A stretch of DNA of 64,000 nt from F1-80-MAGs062 sp046345315 (GCA_046345315.1 JBKDKA010000166.1:1-64000); one strand, 5' to 3'; counted from the stretch's first letter, positions 9,923 to 20,299 are shown. Notes: generated by a model from the letters alone, not told the origin. Numbers and translations are program-made.

Positions 9923-10362
9923 TGAATGAATTCCAATTCAGAGATGTTCTTTGGAAAACCCGAGGAAAACCAACATCAGTTTTGTTTCGGATTCTCGGCC
10001 GCGAAGGCGCATCGCGCCCCCTGCTTCTGAAGAATACGCCTGCTCGGCGGAATTCGTTGGCTCGAACTTTCCGCCGCGGAATTCCGTCCAGAATGCATTT
10101 TCCTCCCGTACACACATGGCATTTCTCGGCGAATTTCGAGCTGAATGCGGATGGTCATATGGGCCCGAGACCCGTACTACGCGACGACTGAAATTCTCAT
10201 TTTTCTCGCCATTTTTGTTCCATCTTTAACACACTGGCAGCTGTTCATCGGTTTCAATGGCGAATCCGGCACCACACTTTGGCGGAACAACATCCTGACT
10301 CAGATTCCCGGCTGTGCAGGATTTCCAGTTCCGATCAGGACTCATCACAGGAGATCTTATTG
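9923..10362. other. 440-bp divergent intergenic region
   Basis: It separates two divergent genes and must hold promoters for both. I see no long open frame with coding character, no RNA gene and no strong repeat. The only clear signal is the AGGAG ribosome site at 10349-10353 for the rightward gene. Confidence 0.5.
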
Positions 10363-13089
10363 ATGCTGAAACGCATTCCCGTTTCCGTTCAGAGCAGAAT
10401 TCAGAAAAGGTTTGTCTGCAGGTTTCCCAGACCGAATTCCTTATTGCTGCTGGCGGTCGCAACACTTCTGACACACTGCCTGATGGCTGGCCGGGTATCT
10501 CTTGCCTCCGATGCCGAAAACAAGGCCGCATCGTCTTCGCCGACGTCCGCTGCTGCCACTGACGATGTCACACCAGCCGCAGCTGTCCTCTCGGAGGCGA
10601 ACTGGGATCAGTTGGTTCCCTCCGGAAAAGAAGTGGATGCCATCTACGGTGACTACGTGCTGCAGAATCGATTCCTGCGAGCTGTGATCGCTCGGCCCGT
10701 CCAGACACGCAATGCCAATATGACCGTTCGCGACGTGGGAGGATGTCTCATTGACCTGACGATTCGATCGGCAGAAAGTGATCAGCTGAGCGCATTTTAC
10801 CCGGGCCGTCGAATTCAGAGGTTTTCCGAAGGCGAAATCGCAACAGTACCGGTCTCCTCGAACGCCTCGGCTGGAGGAGCAGACTCTTCAGGTTCAGGTG
10901 CTCCATCAGCATCAGTCATCGTTCGTTCGAAAGACAGTTCCGGAAATCCGCCCTGCACGGTCACATGGTCGCTGAGCCCTGATGCTCAGGCGCTGACATG
11001 CATCTCGTCATGGTCAAACTCGACAGACAAACCCATCACTCTGAAGCTTGAAGATGACCTTCGTGCCGATGGCGGCAAGGAGGATATGGTCAAAACACCA
11101 GACGGCACGGTCGATCTGTTCTGGTTTCACGATCTCTTCTGGAAGCAGGCCTATGCGATCAGGGCCGAAGGATTTCGTATTCGCTGCACCAGCAATCCCA
11201 GAGAATCAATCCTGATCTATGAGCGAGCGGACGGCCAGCCCGTCACTCTCGCCCCCGGTGAATCGTTCTCACTTCGTCGAGAGATCTTTGCTGAACGAGA
11301 CCTGCCTTCGGTACTGGCTCTCGTGGATGAATCTTCCGCTGATCCTCGACCGATGATGCTGACTCGCCTCAGAGTCGTCGATGCAGCCGGAAAACCTGTC
11401 AGTGACGCTCGCATTCAGTTGTCGATCGGAGATCAGCCACGTGGTACCACAGTTACCGGAACTGACGGACTCAGTGAACTGAAACTTCCTGCCGGGGAAC
11501 TGAAGGCGCGTCTTCAGATTGATGGTCAGACATTTCCTGAACAGACACTGACGGTCGCCGAACCGAACGCCGCCATCGACCTGCGTGCAGAGAACTATCA
11601 TCCGGGGACCGCAGTCATCACTGTCGTCGACGCGAACGGGGAGTCGATTCCCGCGAAAGTTGAATTCGACGGCAGCCAGGGAACACCGACACCATCGTGG
11701 GGTCCGGAAACCGCATGCCACCTGGTGAAGAATCTGGCTTACACAGCTAACGGAAACGTCAGTGTTCGCCTTCCGGCCGGGCACTACGACATCATCATCA
11801 GTCATGGCCCGGAGTACAACGCCGAATTCACAAAGCTGGAAGTTCGTTCCGGTGAGAACACTGCGAAGGCCGTCCGGCTTCAGCGAGTTGTCAACACAGC
11901 GGGCTGGGTGAGTGCAGACTTTCACAGCCACAGTTCACCGTCCGGCGACAATACCTCATGCCAGATGGGACGAGTGCTCAATCTGGCCGCAGAACACATC
12001 GAGTTCGCTCCATGCACGGAGCATAACCGGATCAGCACTTACGAAGACCATATCCGTTCACTGAAACTCCAGAATCATCTCGCAACAGTTTCCGGAATGG
12101 AGCTCACGGGCAAACCACTGCCTCTGAATCATCAGAATGTCTTCCCGCTGATCATGAAACCGCGCACGCAGGACGGGGGTGCTCCTGTAACCGATGATAG
12201 CCCGGAAACACAGATCGAACGAATTGCCGCATGGGACAACAACAGCAACAAAATGATTCAGCAGAATCATCCTGACCTGGGCTGGCTCTTCTACGATCGT
12301 AACGGGGACGAGAAACCGGACGAAGGCTATTCAAGAGCCTTCTCCATCATGAATGTGATGGAGATCCACCCCATCGATCCGCTCCTTCATCCGACACCGT
12401 TCGAAATGCGTGAAGGCAAGGTTGTCGGTAATCAGACCGCATTCAACTGGCTCCAGCTGCTGAATCAGGGATATCGCATCTGGGGTGTCGTCAACACGGA
12501 TGCGCACAACAATTTCCATGGGTCCGGTGGTCTTCGCATCTGGCTGAAGTCTGATACCGATCTGCCTTCTGAAATCAATTCAGACCAGATGAGAATTTCC
12601 GCCAACTCCGGGCAGGTTCTGATGTCAAACGGACCATTTCTCGAAGCATCGTTTCGCGAAGCCGAAAGCGATGCAAAACCGGTCTCATCCGGTGAAGACA
12701 TCCGAGCCGCATCAGGCAAGATCACAGGGCACGTGCGAGTGCAGTGCCCGAACTGGTTCAACGTTGATTTTGTCACCGTACTCGTCAATGGTCGACGACG
12801 TGATGACCTGACGTTCTCCAGAGATCAGACTCCGGACGCGTTTCTCGATGGTACCATTCAGTTCGACCGACAGCTGGAGTTTTCTGTCACAGGAGACTGT
12901 CATGTGATCGTTCTCGCCGGTCACCGAACGGAACGCCTGGGAGATATCTTTGGCGACAGCCACTGGGCGAAACAGCTCCCTGCCGCACTCACCAATCCTG
13001 TCTTCATCGACGTCGACGGAGACGGATTCAACGCCAGCCGGGATACTCTGGATTCGCCGCTGCCAGTGAAATTCGTGGAGAAAAAATGA
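10363..13089 (+). CDS. Secreted PHP-domain metallohydrolase (CehA/McbA-like)
   Basis: 908 residues from ATG 10363, which has AGGAG 9 bases upstream; an in-frame upstream ATG at 10279 lacks one. Basic N-terminal residues precede a hydrophobic export signal (LLLLAVATLLTHCLMAG). Residues about 50-330 form a beta-rich region. About 340-500 contains carboxypeptidase-regulatory-like beta-sandwich modules (RVVDAAGKPVSDARIQLS). A PHP domain then starts at VSADFHSHSS with His521 and His523 as the metal-binding pair, and continues with FAPCTEHNRIS and VVNTDAHNNFHG. The CehA family includes carbaryl and phosphonate-ester hydrolases, but the true substrate here is unknown. It likely acts in the periplasm or outside the cell. 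Confidence 0.8.
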   Translation: MLKRIPVSVQSRIQKRFVCRFPRPNSLLLLAVATLLTHCLMAGRVSLASDAENKAASSSPTSAAATDDVTPAAAVLSEANWDQLVPSGKEVDAIYGDYVLQNRFLRAVIARPVQTRNANMTVRDVGGCLIDLTIRSAESDQLSAFYPGRRIQRFSEGEIATVPVSSNASAGGADSSGSGAPSASVIVRSKDSSGNPPCTVTWSLSPDAQALTCISSWSNSTDKPITLKLEDDLRADGGKEDMVKTPDGTVDLFWFHDLFWKQAYAIRAEGFRIRCTSNPRESILIYERADGQPVTLAPGESFSLRREIFAERDLPSVLALVDESSADPRPMMLTRLRVVDAAGKPVSDARIQLSIGDQPRGTTVTGTDGLSELKLPAGELKARLQIDGQTFPEQTLTVAEPNAAIDLRAENYHPGTAVITVVDANGESIPAKVEFDGSQGTPTPSWGPETACHLVKNLAYTANGNVSVRLPAGHYDIIISHGPEYNAEFTKLEVRSGENTAKAVRLQRVVNTAGWVSADFHSHSSPSGDNTSCQMGRVLNLAAEHIEFAPCTEHNRISTYEDHIRSLKLQNHLATVSGMELTGKPLPLNHQNVFPLIMKPRTQDGGAPVTDDSPETQIERIAAWDNNSNKMIQQNHPDLGWLFYDRNGDEKPDEGYSRAFSIMNVMEIHPIDPLLHPTPFEMREGKVVGNQTAFNWLQLLNQGYRIWGVVNTDAHNNFHGSGGLRIWLKSDTDLPSEINSDQMRISANSGQVLMSNGPFLEASFREAESDAKPVSSGEDIRAASGKITGHVRVQCPNWFNVDFVTVLVNGRRRDDLTFSRDQTPDAFLDGTIQFDRQLEFSVTGDCHVIVLAGHRTERLGDIFGDSHWAKQLPAALTNPVFIDVDGDGFNASRDTLDSPLPVKFVEKK

Positions 13090-13185
13090 CGGCGTCAGCG
13101 TTCATGATTGCAGGAGCGCGTGTCGCAATCGTGCCCGACTGCAGTTCGCGGTGTGTGACGCGCTTCGAATCCGTCGAATCGTGAA

Positions 13186-14688
13186 TCAGTCGGGATACAC
13201 AGCCTGAACGGGAGCAACAGGAGCCTGCTGCGCCGGTTGCTGAGATCCCGGTGCCTGAGAATTCACAGGAATCTGAGTCACACCGCCACCGAACTGGCTG
13301 ACGTTTCCGCCGGCAGGCTGGACTGCGCCGGCGCCCTGATTCGGAACCATCACCGAAGGGCGTTTCATCTCCGGAAACGCTCGGATGGTCGTCAGGATCG
13401 TCTTGTCCTGCGGGATCTGAGCCCCGTCGGCGGTCGTGACGACCATGTTCAGGTAACGAGTCTGATCCATTTCCAGCGGTAACCCGGTGGCTCGATCCAC
13501 GGTGCACCGGCCGATGCAGTGTCCGCCGACAATCCGGAGACTTGCGGAATCCTGTTTCTGAACTGTTTCGCCCGAGGCAATCCGGCCGGTGATGTCAATT
13601 TCTGCAGTTCGCTCGTCGATGCTCATTAGCCGATAGGTGGTCGTGAGATAGATCGGTGCCGGCTGCAGCATCCGCTGTTCCCGAGTCCAGACGTCTCCCG
13701 GAGCAACTCGCGTGGCGGATTCTGCATCCACACTGCTGTCGTACGGAAGCAGTCCGATGCTGTCGTCAATGAAGTTGGCGACGCCATCGTCACCAAAGCG
13801 ATTTGAGATCTCCGTAAGCAGACTTTCCTTGCGATCTCCGGTCATGTTCTGAACACATCGCTGAAGAAATTCGTTGTAACCGACGAGCTCGCGGATCTTG
13901 TTGTCACGCCCGATCCAGAAGCTGAATCCGTTGTTGATCATTCCCGCGTACGGCTGCACATCGTGCGGAATGTCGTTCTGATGAACAGCAGAATCGTATT
14001 CCAGACGCTCTCCGTTGAGATCATGTGCGTATGCGATCCGGTTGTAGCGTACGCTCATCAGAATCGCATCACTGCGGACATCTTCGACCTGAATTGCCAG
14101 TGTCATGCTGAGCCGCGTGCGTGCCACGGCCGGGAAATCCTCTGATTTCTGCATCAGAGTCTGTTCGACCGTCTTCATCATCGGAAAACGATCACCCGCC
14201 TGCATTCGCAGTTCGAGTCGTTCGCCCTTTGCGGTCGGCGTTCTCGGGGCTCCCGCACGAGATCCGGGATCACTTCCGGAACCATTACGTGCTCCCGGAA
14301 TGGAACGACTTCTGCTGACAGTGGAGGCATTCACCGAGCCCGCCGACTCAGGGTCGGCACCAGGATTGTCAGCACGAGGAGAAATTTGATCGAACGAATC
14401 CGGGCCGCCGGTTGACTCAGGCGGAATCGCTGCGTTCCGATCTCTGGAGGCGTCCGGTTCTCCCAGCAGCTCATCCATAAGTTCCTGATCATTCTCTGCG
14501 ATCGGCGTCACCGTCTGCTGTTGGCAGCCGGACAGAATCGCAAGTGCCAGTACAGCGAAGACGCTGACCCGGCAAAGCGGAATTGCCGATTTCGGACGTC
14601 GCAGAATCCAACCAATGGGCGCCCGGGAGCGAAGGGTGTCTGACTGTCTGATCCTGAAATTCATATTCCTGTCCCGTTCGGCATCCAT
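13186..14688 (-). CDS. Predicted lipoprotein, DUF6263-like
   Basis: 500 residues. The N-terminus is long and basic, then hydrophobic (SVFAVLALAILSGC), with lipobox LSGC predicting lipid attachment. A later in-frame ATG at 14664 (MNFRIRQ) follows AGGA closely and may be the real start; neither start has an ideal ribosome site. A low-complexity stretch (about 60-160) rich in Pro, Ser, Gly and Arg links to a beta-rich domain with alternating strands (LRMQAGDRFPMMKTVEQTLM, ITGRIASGETVQKQ). The pattern resembles planctomycete DUF6263 proteins, though I cannot confirm this without a profile search. The C-terminus is Pro/Gln/Ala-rich. No enzymatic motif is visible. Confidence 0.7.
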   Translation of the reverse strand: MDAERDRNMNFRIRQSDTLRSRAPIGWILRRPKSAIPLCRVSVFAVLALAILSGCQQQTVTPIAENDQELMDELLGEPDASRDRNAAIPPESTGGPDSFDQISPRADNPGADPESAGSVNASTVSRSRSIPGARNGSGSDPGSRAGAPRTPTAKGERLELRMQAGDRFPMMKTVEQTLMQKSEDFPAVARTRLSMTLAIQVEDVRSDAILMSVRYNRIAYAHDLNGERLEYDSAVHQNDIPHDVQPYAGMINNGFSFWIGRDNKIRELVGYNEFLQRCVQNMTGDRKESLLTEISNRFGDDGVANFIDDSIGLLPYDSSVDAESATRVAPGDVWTREQRMLQPAPIYLTTTYRLMSIDERTAEIDITGRIASGETVQKQDSASLRIVGGHCIGRCTVDRATGLPLEMDQTRYLNMVVTTADGAQIPQDKTILTTIRAFPEMKRPSVMVPNQGAGAVQPAGGNVSQFGGGVTQIPVNSQAPGSQQPAQQAPVAPVQAVYPD

Positions 14689-14922
14689 GCACCCGCGGCA
14701 GATCGACGCATCAGCGGCAGATCAGAGGTGGAAACTACCACGAATTGCCGAAACAGGTAAAGAGGATCTCGGCCGGACGAGTGATTCCTGACGGGGGATC
14801 AAGCTGAAAAATGAGGGAAAACGACGCGTTTGGTTGCCGTTGAGTGCCGTGCTCGTCATCATCCCACAGCGAAATGAGCCACTTCAGCGCCTTCGGCAAG
14901 ATGAATGACAGGACCGGTGTCC

Positions 14923-16317
14923 ATGAATTCCAGCATCGTACCACGCCTTTCCATCATGATGTTCCTGCAGTTCTTTACCTGGGGAACGTGGTTTTCATCT
15001 CTCGGGGCTGCCCTCAACACGCATCAGCTCGGTAATTTTATTGGCGGAGCCTACGGAAGTGCGCCGATTGCTGCGATTTTCGCACCGCTCTTTCTCGGAC
15101 TGATCGCGGATCGATATTTTGCATCCGAACGAGTCATGGGCGTTCTGATGCTGGTGGCCGGAGGGATTATGTGCCTGATTCCCGGCGTTGCCGCCAAAGG
15201 CGAAGCGTCCGGCAATCTGATGGTCTGGCTGATTCTCGGTCACCTGCTGTGCTACATGCCGACGCTCGGTCTTGGGAACACCATCGCGTTCACTCATATC
15301 ACCAGCCAGCAGGACTTTCCTCGAGTTCGAGTCTGGGGAACCATCGGCTGGATTGTGGCGGGGCTGTTTGTGGGCGCAATGGGCTGGTCCAATGAGTTTC
15401 AGATTTTCTGGCTCGGGGCAATCAGTTCCTTCCTGCTGGGGATCTTCTGTTTTGCGCTTCCTCACACGCCACCGCCGATGAAGGGAAAACCGATGGATCT
15501 GCGAAGCCTCCTGATGCTGGATGCATTCGGGCTGTTCGCCGATCTGAACTTCCTGATCTTCGCAGTCTGCTCGACGCTCATCTGCGTGCCTCTCGCCTAC
15601 TACTACGGGTCCACATCGACGTTCCTGAATCACACCGGATTCGCTCAGTCAGCAGCCACCATGACGATCGGTCAGATGTCCGAAATCATCTTCATGCTGC
15701 TGATCCCGTTCTTCTTCCGACGACTCGGCCTCAAGCTGATGATCCTGACCGGAATGGGTTGCTGGGTCATTCGTTATGCTCTGTTTGCCTATGGTGCCCC
15801 CGATCAGGTCACATGGATGCTGCTGCTGGCCATCGCACTTCACGGAATCTGTTATGACTTCTTCTTCGTCACGGGTTTCATGTATACCGACCAAAAGGCT
15901 CCGGAAGCCATTCGCGGACAGGCACAGGGGCTTCTCGTGTTCCTGACTCAGGGGATCGGGATGTTCTTCGGATACAAAGTCATGGGCGGTGGCGATTTCT
16001 TCGGCATTCCGCTGAAGATTACCATCGGCAAGTACGGTGAGCAGGTCACCAGTGCGGATGCCTACGCGGCCGCATTGACCACTGCCCGCGGTGAAACGAC
16101 CGCCGTCGGATTCTTCGAACAGTTTACTCAGATGTTCACTCGAAACCTTCCAGCATCGCTCGACCCTGCCGTTCTGAAGACAACAATGGAGGAGTGGAAG
16201 AACTTCTGGATGTTCCCTTCGATCATGGCTGCTGCCGTTCTGGTGATCTTTGCCATCGCATTCTGGGACAAAGCTCGTCCGGAACCTGCAACCGAAGCTG
16301 AAGCACCGAAAGCCTGA
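14923..16317 (+). CDS. MFS transporter, nucleoside:H+ symporter-like
   Basis: 464 residues from ATG 14923, with CAGGAC about 9 bases upstream; an upstream in-frame start would add only six residues. About twelve hydrophobic helices are evident, beginning MMFLQFFTWGTWFSSLG. The motif GLIADRYFASERVMG matches the cytoplasmic loop 2-3 motif of the major facilitator superfamily, and the first-helix pattern resembles the nucleoside permease (NupG/XapB) branch. A loop of about 50 residues containing EETTA-type charged sequence lies between the last helices. The stop is 46 bases before the PLP decarboxylase gene on the same strand, so transport and decarboxylation may be functionally linked. The substrate is inferred only at family level. 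Confidence 0.85.
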   Translation: MNSSIVPRLSIMMFLQFFTWGTWFSSLGAALNTHQLGNFIGGAYGSAPIAAIFAPLFLGLIADRYFASERVMGVLMLVAGGIMCLIPGVAAKGEASGNLMVWLILGHLLCYMPTLGLGNTIAFTHITSQQDFPRVRVWGTIGWIVAGLFVGAMGWSNEFQIFWLGAISSFLLGIFCFALPHTPPPMKGKPMDLRSLLMLDAFGLFADLNFLIFAVCSTLICVPLAYYYGSTSTFLNHTGFAQSAATMTIGQMSEIIFMLLIPFFFRRLGLKLMILTGMGCWVIRYALFAYGAPDQVTWMLLLAIALHGICYDFFFVTGFMYTDQKAPEAIRGQAQGLLVFLTQGIGMFFGYKVMGGGDFFGIPLKITIGKYGEQVTSADAYAAALTTARGETTAVGFFEQFTQMFTRNLPASLDPAVLKTTMEEWKNFWMFPSIMAAAVLVIFAIAFWDKARPEPATEAEAPKA

Positions 16318-16363
16318 TCTCAAGCGCTCGAATGGATAACTCACAGCCCGATGGAAGAGGGAG

Positions 16364-18013
16364 ATGACTGACCGACCTGTTTATCGTCAGCATCTGGACG
16401 TACTTCGTCGCGCATTCCCGCAGCCCGTTTCCAATCAGGAACACGATGCGTGGTTCGTGTTCTCGATACTGCGGGCTCTTGACCAGCTTGACGGCATGAA
16501 GTCGCAGCGGCCGATGCTCGGGGAACCCACAACCCCGGATTTTCATTCCGCGACCTCCAGTCGACTGAATTCGGAAAGCCAGTCGGTTGAAGATGTGGCT
16601 CGTGGTCTGGTCGAGTCACTCTCCGGGATGTTCATCTGGGGGCATCCCCGTTCGCAGTCGAACGTGATTCCACCTCCCTGCATTCCGGGAATTCTCGGCA
16701 CTCTGCTGCCGGCCATCTACAATCCCAATCTCTGCAGTGAAGAAGCCAGTCGCGGTGTCGCACTGGCAGAAGCGGAAGTCGTCGCCCTCACTTCGGCTCT
16801 GATGGGATACGACCCGGAAAGCTCCGGCGGCATTTTCACATTCGGTGGCACCGCCACAGTTCTCTATGCGGTCCGAATTGCCATCGAAAAGTGTTTTCCG
16901 GGGTCGTTCCGTTCCGGTCTGTCGGAACATCCCGTCATCATCTGCTCCGATCAGGCACACCATGCTGTGCTCACGGCCGCTGCCTGGCTGGGGATCGGAA
17001 CTGATCAGGTGCTGCGAATTCCGACATGCTCACGCAATGAAATGCGTCTCTGCCTCCTGGAAAGCGAAATGCGACGTCTGCTTCGCGAAGGCAGAACCAT
17101 TGCGGCTGTGATCGCGACGATGGGAACAACCGACGCCTTTGGTATTGATCACCTCGAAGGGATTCGAGAAGTCGTCGACCAGTTGAGTCACGAGTTTACT
17201 CTGGCGACTCCGCCTCATCTGCATGCTGATGCAGTGATCGGATGGGCGTGGAGCGTTTTCAATGACTATGACTTTTCAGAAAACCCGCTGCAGTTCCCGG
17301 ATCGGACACTGCGAGCACTTGCGGGAGCTTCACGAAGGATTCGTCATCTGAATCTTGCAGACTCCATCGGAGTTGACTTTCACAAAACTGGGTTCGCTCC
17401 GTACGTGTCGAGCGCCTTCTTTGTTCGAAATGCAGAGGACTTCCGGACTCTGCAGCGAGATCACGGATCGGCCCCTTATCTGTTCCAGTCCGGTGAATAC
17501 AATCCGGGACGTTTTACGCTCGAAACCAGTCGATCCGGAAGTGGCCCACTCTCGGCTCTTGGTAGTCTCCGACTTCTGGGACGGCAAGGCCTGCAGACTC
17601 TGCTGGGGCATCTTGTGACGATGGCAGAAACACTTCGCAGCCGACTTTCCTCACACCCAGCCATCAGCGTGATGAACGCTGAAAACTTTGGTCCGGTGAC
17701 ACTCTTTCGAGTTTACCCGGACGGCGTTGACACGTTCGAATATCCGAACCGCGAACAGACCGATGCTCGGTGTGCTGAAAAACTCGCCACGTTCAACGAC
17801 TACAATCGCCGGATCTTTCAGCATGTTCACACCGAAGCACTGCGCGGCGAGGGAATCGTGATTTCGCTGACAGATCGATTTCGTCAGACAGAATACGGTG
17901 AACCGGTCGTGGCGCTCAAGTCCTACATCATGAGCCCTTTTTCGGATGCTCAGTATGTTCAGGCCGTTGTCGATTCGATCGAACGGGCTCGAGCTGCTGT
18001 TCAGGCGCACTGA
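16364..18013 (+). CDS. Group II pyridoxal-phosphate-dependent decarboxylase
   Basis: 549 residues; ATG 16364 lies just after a purine-rich GAGGGAG site. The PLP-decarboxylase fold is evident: SSGGIFTFGGTATVLYAVR (cofactor phosphate region), CSDQAHHAVLTAAAWLG (conserved HHS/HHA-type motif that stacks on the ring), LHADAVIGWAW (Asp that binds the pyridine nitrogen), and the Schiff-base lysine Lys341 in VDFHKTGF. The family includes glutamate, aromatic amino acid, histidine and diaminobutyrate decarboxylases. The sequence alone does not fix the substrate. It is probably co-transcribed with the upstream MFS transporter, which would suit uptake of a substrate or export of an amine; that link is inference. 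Confidence 0.85.
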   Translation: MTDRPVYRQHLDVLRRAFPQPVSNQEHDAWFVFSILRALDQLDGMKSQRPMLGEPTTPDFHSATSSRLNSESQSVEDVARGLVESLSGMFIWGHPRSQSNVIPPPCIPGILGTLLPAIYNPNLCSEEASRGVALAEAEVVALTSALMGYDPESSGGIFTFGGTATVLYAVRIAIEKCFPGSFRSGLSEHPVIICSDQAHHAVLTAAAWLGIGTDQVLRIPTCSRNEMRLCLLESEMRRLLREGRTIAAVIATMGTTDAFGIDHLEGIREVVDQLSHEFTLATPPHLHADAVIGWAWSVFNDYDFSENPLQFPDRTLRALAGASRRIRHLNLADSIGVDFHKTGFAPYVSSAFFVRNAEDFRTLQRDHGSAPYLFQSGEYNPGRFTLETSRSGSGPLSALGSLRLLGRQGLQTLLGHLVTMAETLRSRLSSHPAISVMNAENFGPVTLFRVYPDGVDTFEYPNREQTDARCAEKLATFNDYNRRIFQHVHTEALRGEGIVISLTDRFRQTEYGEPVVALKSYIMSPFSDAQYVQAVVDSIERARAAVQAH

Positions 18014-18046
18014 CCGTTCAGCACCTTCCGGAAGTGTCCGGACGAA

Positions 18047-20299
18047 TCAGGAACCCAGCAGGTAAGCTCGCAGTTCCCGCATCAGCATTCCGCAGCGAGC
18101 TGCGAACGTTTCCATATCCGGCACTTTGCCGACCGGATCAGCCGTCACTGACATTCGTCGGATTGTCTTGCTTCGGGATTCGTTTTCCGCGGTCGTGCGA
18201 ATGACATCGAAACGCAGGCTCACTTCGAGCGGCTGCCGTTCTTTGGTTGATCCCCATCGGCGAGTGAATCCGAGTGAACCCATCCGGAATGACATCTGTC
18301 CGATTTCCTGTTTGAGGATATCGACTTTGTATTCACGAACGAAAGCATGAAGCTTCATCGCCGTCAGTTCGAGCGACGTGGAAACTTCAATGTGATCCTG
18401 AAAATGGAATGATCCGCCTTGTGAGGCTGTGACAGCGGAGACCTCAGCCGCAGCCGGCTTGCTTTCCTTTGCTTCCTCTTCCTGACCTTCCCAGCAGGTT
18501 CGATTCCGCCCGGTTTCTTTGGCGCGATAAAGGAAGGTATCCGCACGTTCCAGAAGAGTCTGCACGGTATCGCCCAGTCGTGCGGTGGAAACACCGAATG
18601 AGGATGTGACACTCAGAGTGCTCACGCCCCCGATGGAGCTCTTCATGATGGCAGTTCGCAGCCGTTCCGCTCTTCGAACGGCGGAATCCAGGTCCGTGTC
18701 CGGACACAGCAGAACGAACTCTTCGCCGCCGTATCGACCGATAATTTCACCGGAATAGGTCTCGTGCTGCAGCAGACGCGTCAGGTCCACAAGCACCTCA
18801 TCGCCGGTATGGTGCCCGTATGTGTCGTTGATGCGTTTGAACTTGTCGACATCAAGGAAAATTGTGCTGAGCGATCGAGTACCTTCCAGAGCATGAAACT
18901 CTTCCAGCAGGTGACGAAGCTGAGTTTCCAGCTGCCCTCGATTCGCAACTCCAGTCAAAGCGTCACGAGTTGCAGCAAGCTTCAGTTCGACGTATTCCCG
19001 ACTCTGCCGGCGAACACCGGACTTGTTTCGAAGCAGCTGGACGACGCCGAGAACCTGTGTTCCATTGCCCATGATCGGCATCGTGTACACATCCACCTTC
19101 AGGTGCCGTGATTCACTGATACGACAGAGTTTACTTGCAAACTGCGACCGTCCATTTCGAAGAACCTGTCCGACTGCCGTCTCATCGCGGTTCTCTGCAG
19201 CCAATTTATCTTCGGTGATGGAAGTCAGCTGAACATCGGCCGGATGCCATGTCCGCCCGAGAACTCCCTGAAGCGGAAGTCCCGTCATGCCGGGCATTCC
19301 GTCGCTCCAGATCGTGTAGTTGCTGCACGCATCAAGAACAAAGTAACCGTCGTAAAGTTCCTGAAACTGATACAGAACATTCAGAACCTGAGTCAGAACA
19401 ACGATGCCGGACTTTTGCTGTTCGGTCACTTCTGCGGTGCTTTCAGCTCCCTGAAGAGGATCACTGTAGCGAAACAGGGAATCACCTTCTGCTTCGTACC
19501 ATCGGTTCAGAGCACGAACAACGTTGCCGTCATATCGACTTCCGGATTTTTCTTCGAGTACCGTCATGACTTCGCCGTGAGTCATTCCACGACGATAAGG
19601 TTTGGCCGTCGTTAGCGAATCGTACGCATCAGCCACTGCCAGAATTCTTGCGCCGAGCGGAAGATCGTGGGGAAGCAGGTCGTTTTCTACAGTCGTCGTG
19701 CCTCCATCAAAACTCTGGTAGAGCATTGAGAGCATCGAAACGATCGGTGGTTCGGCCTGCAGTGCCTGAAGCAGATTGACGGCCGCATGATGATGTCTCA
19801 GCACAAAGTCGTATTCTTCGCTGCTGAGCTTTCCGGGTTTCTTCAGGATGTGTTCCGGAATTCCGAGTTTCCCGAGATCGTGAAGCAGGGCTGCCACTTC
19901 GAGATGCCGGCGCTGTTCATCGTCCCAGCCCAGCAGCCGAGCGACACCGCTGGAGATCACGGAAATTCGCTGAGAGTGCAGCAGCGTCGCGGAATCGCGC
20001 AGTTTGAGTGCACGAAGCAGCATTGCCATCATGCTGCGGGAAATTCCGCAGCGTTCAGGTTCCTCAAGCTTACGGCGTCGCGCCTCTTCCGACATGATCA
20101 GCAGTCGCTGCAGAACAGCGCAGGTGTCGGTCGGAATTGCAGGTGTCAGTGTCTCCCAGGAGCAGGAAACGCTGGGTGTCGTGCCGATTGTGGTCGTGTT
20201 GGAGGTCACAGGATTACCCGTCAAGTTGCAGAGCGACCGCGTGACAGAACATTCTGTCAGTAGCTTCCACTCATCGTCATTCCATTCATCTGAGGTCAC
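18047..20299 (-). CDS. HD-GYP-like / GGDEF signalling protein
   Basis: 750 residues from GTG 20299; no good ribosome site is visible, and ATG 20095 (MSEEARRRK) is a possible later start. An HD domain occupies about 90-290, with His108, the pair His140-Asp141 in HDLGKLGIP, a RHHHAAVN segment and ADAYDSLTTAKPYRRGMTH. The diagnostic GYP loop is replaced by QSFDGGTTTVENDLLPHD, so the phosphodiesterase part is divergent. A PAS/GAF-like region (about 310-450) precedes a GGDEF domain whose active loop reads YGGEEF near residue 520, predicting diguanylate cyclase activity. A roughly 120-residue C-terminal domain of unknown type follows. I infer a role in making, and possibly degrading, cyclic di-GMP. 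It is convergent with the decarboxylase gene. Confidence 0.85.
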   Translation of the reverse strand: MTSDEWNDDEWKLLTECSVTRSLCNLTGNPVTSNTTTIGTTPSVSCSWETLTPAIPTDTCAVLQRLLIMSEEARRRKLEEPERCGISRSMMAMLLRALKLRDSATLLHSQRISVISSGVARLLGWDDEQRRHLEVAALLHDLGKLGIPEHILKKPGKLSSEEYDFVLRHHHAAVNLLQALQAEPPIVSMLSMLYQSFDGGTTTVENDLLPHDLPLGARILAVADAYDSLTTAKPYRRGMTHGEVMTVLEEKSGSRYDGNVVRALNRWYEAEGDSLFRYSDPLQGAESTAEVTEQQKSGIVVLTQVLNVLYQFQELYDGYFVLDACSNYTIWSDGMPGMTGLPLQGVLGRTWHPADVQLTSITEDKLAAENRDETAVGQVLRNGRSQFASKLCRISESRHLKVDVYTMPIMGNGTQVLGVVQLLRNKSGVRRQSREYVELKLAATRDALTGVANRGQLETQLRHLLEEFHALEGTRSLSTIFLDVDKFKRINDTYGHHTGDEVLVDLTRLLQHETYSGEIIGRYGGEEFVLLCPDTDLDSAVRRAERLRTAIMKSSIGGVSTLSVTSSFGVSTARLGDTVQTLLERADTFLYRAKETGRNRTCWEGQEEEAKESKPAAAEVSAVTASQGGSFHFQDHIEVSTSLELTAMKLHAFVREYKVDILKQEIGQMSFRMGSLGFTRRWGSTKERQPLEVSLRFDVIRTTAENESRSKTIRRMSVTADPVGKVPDMETFAARCGMLMRELRAYLLGS

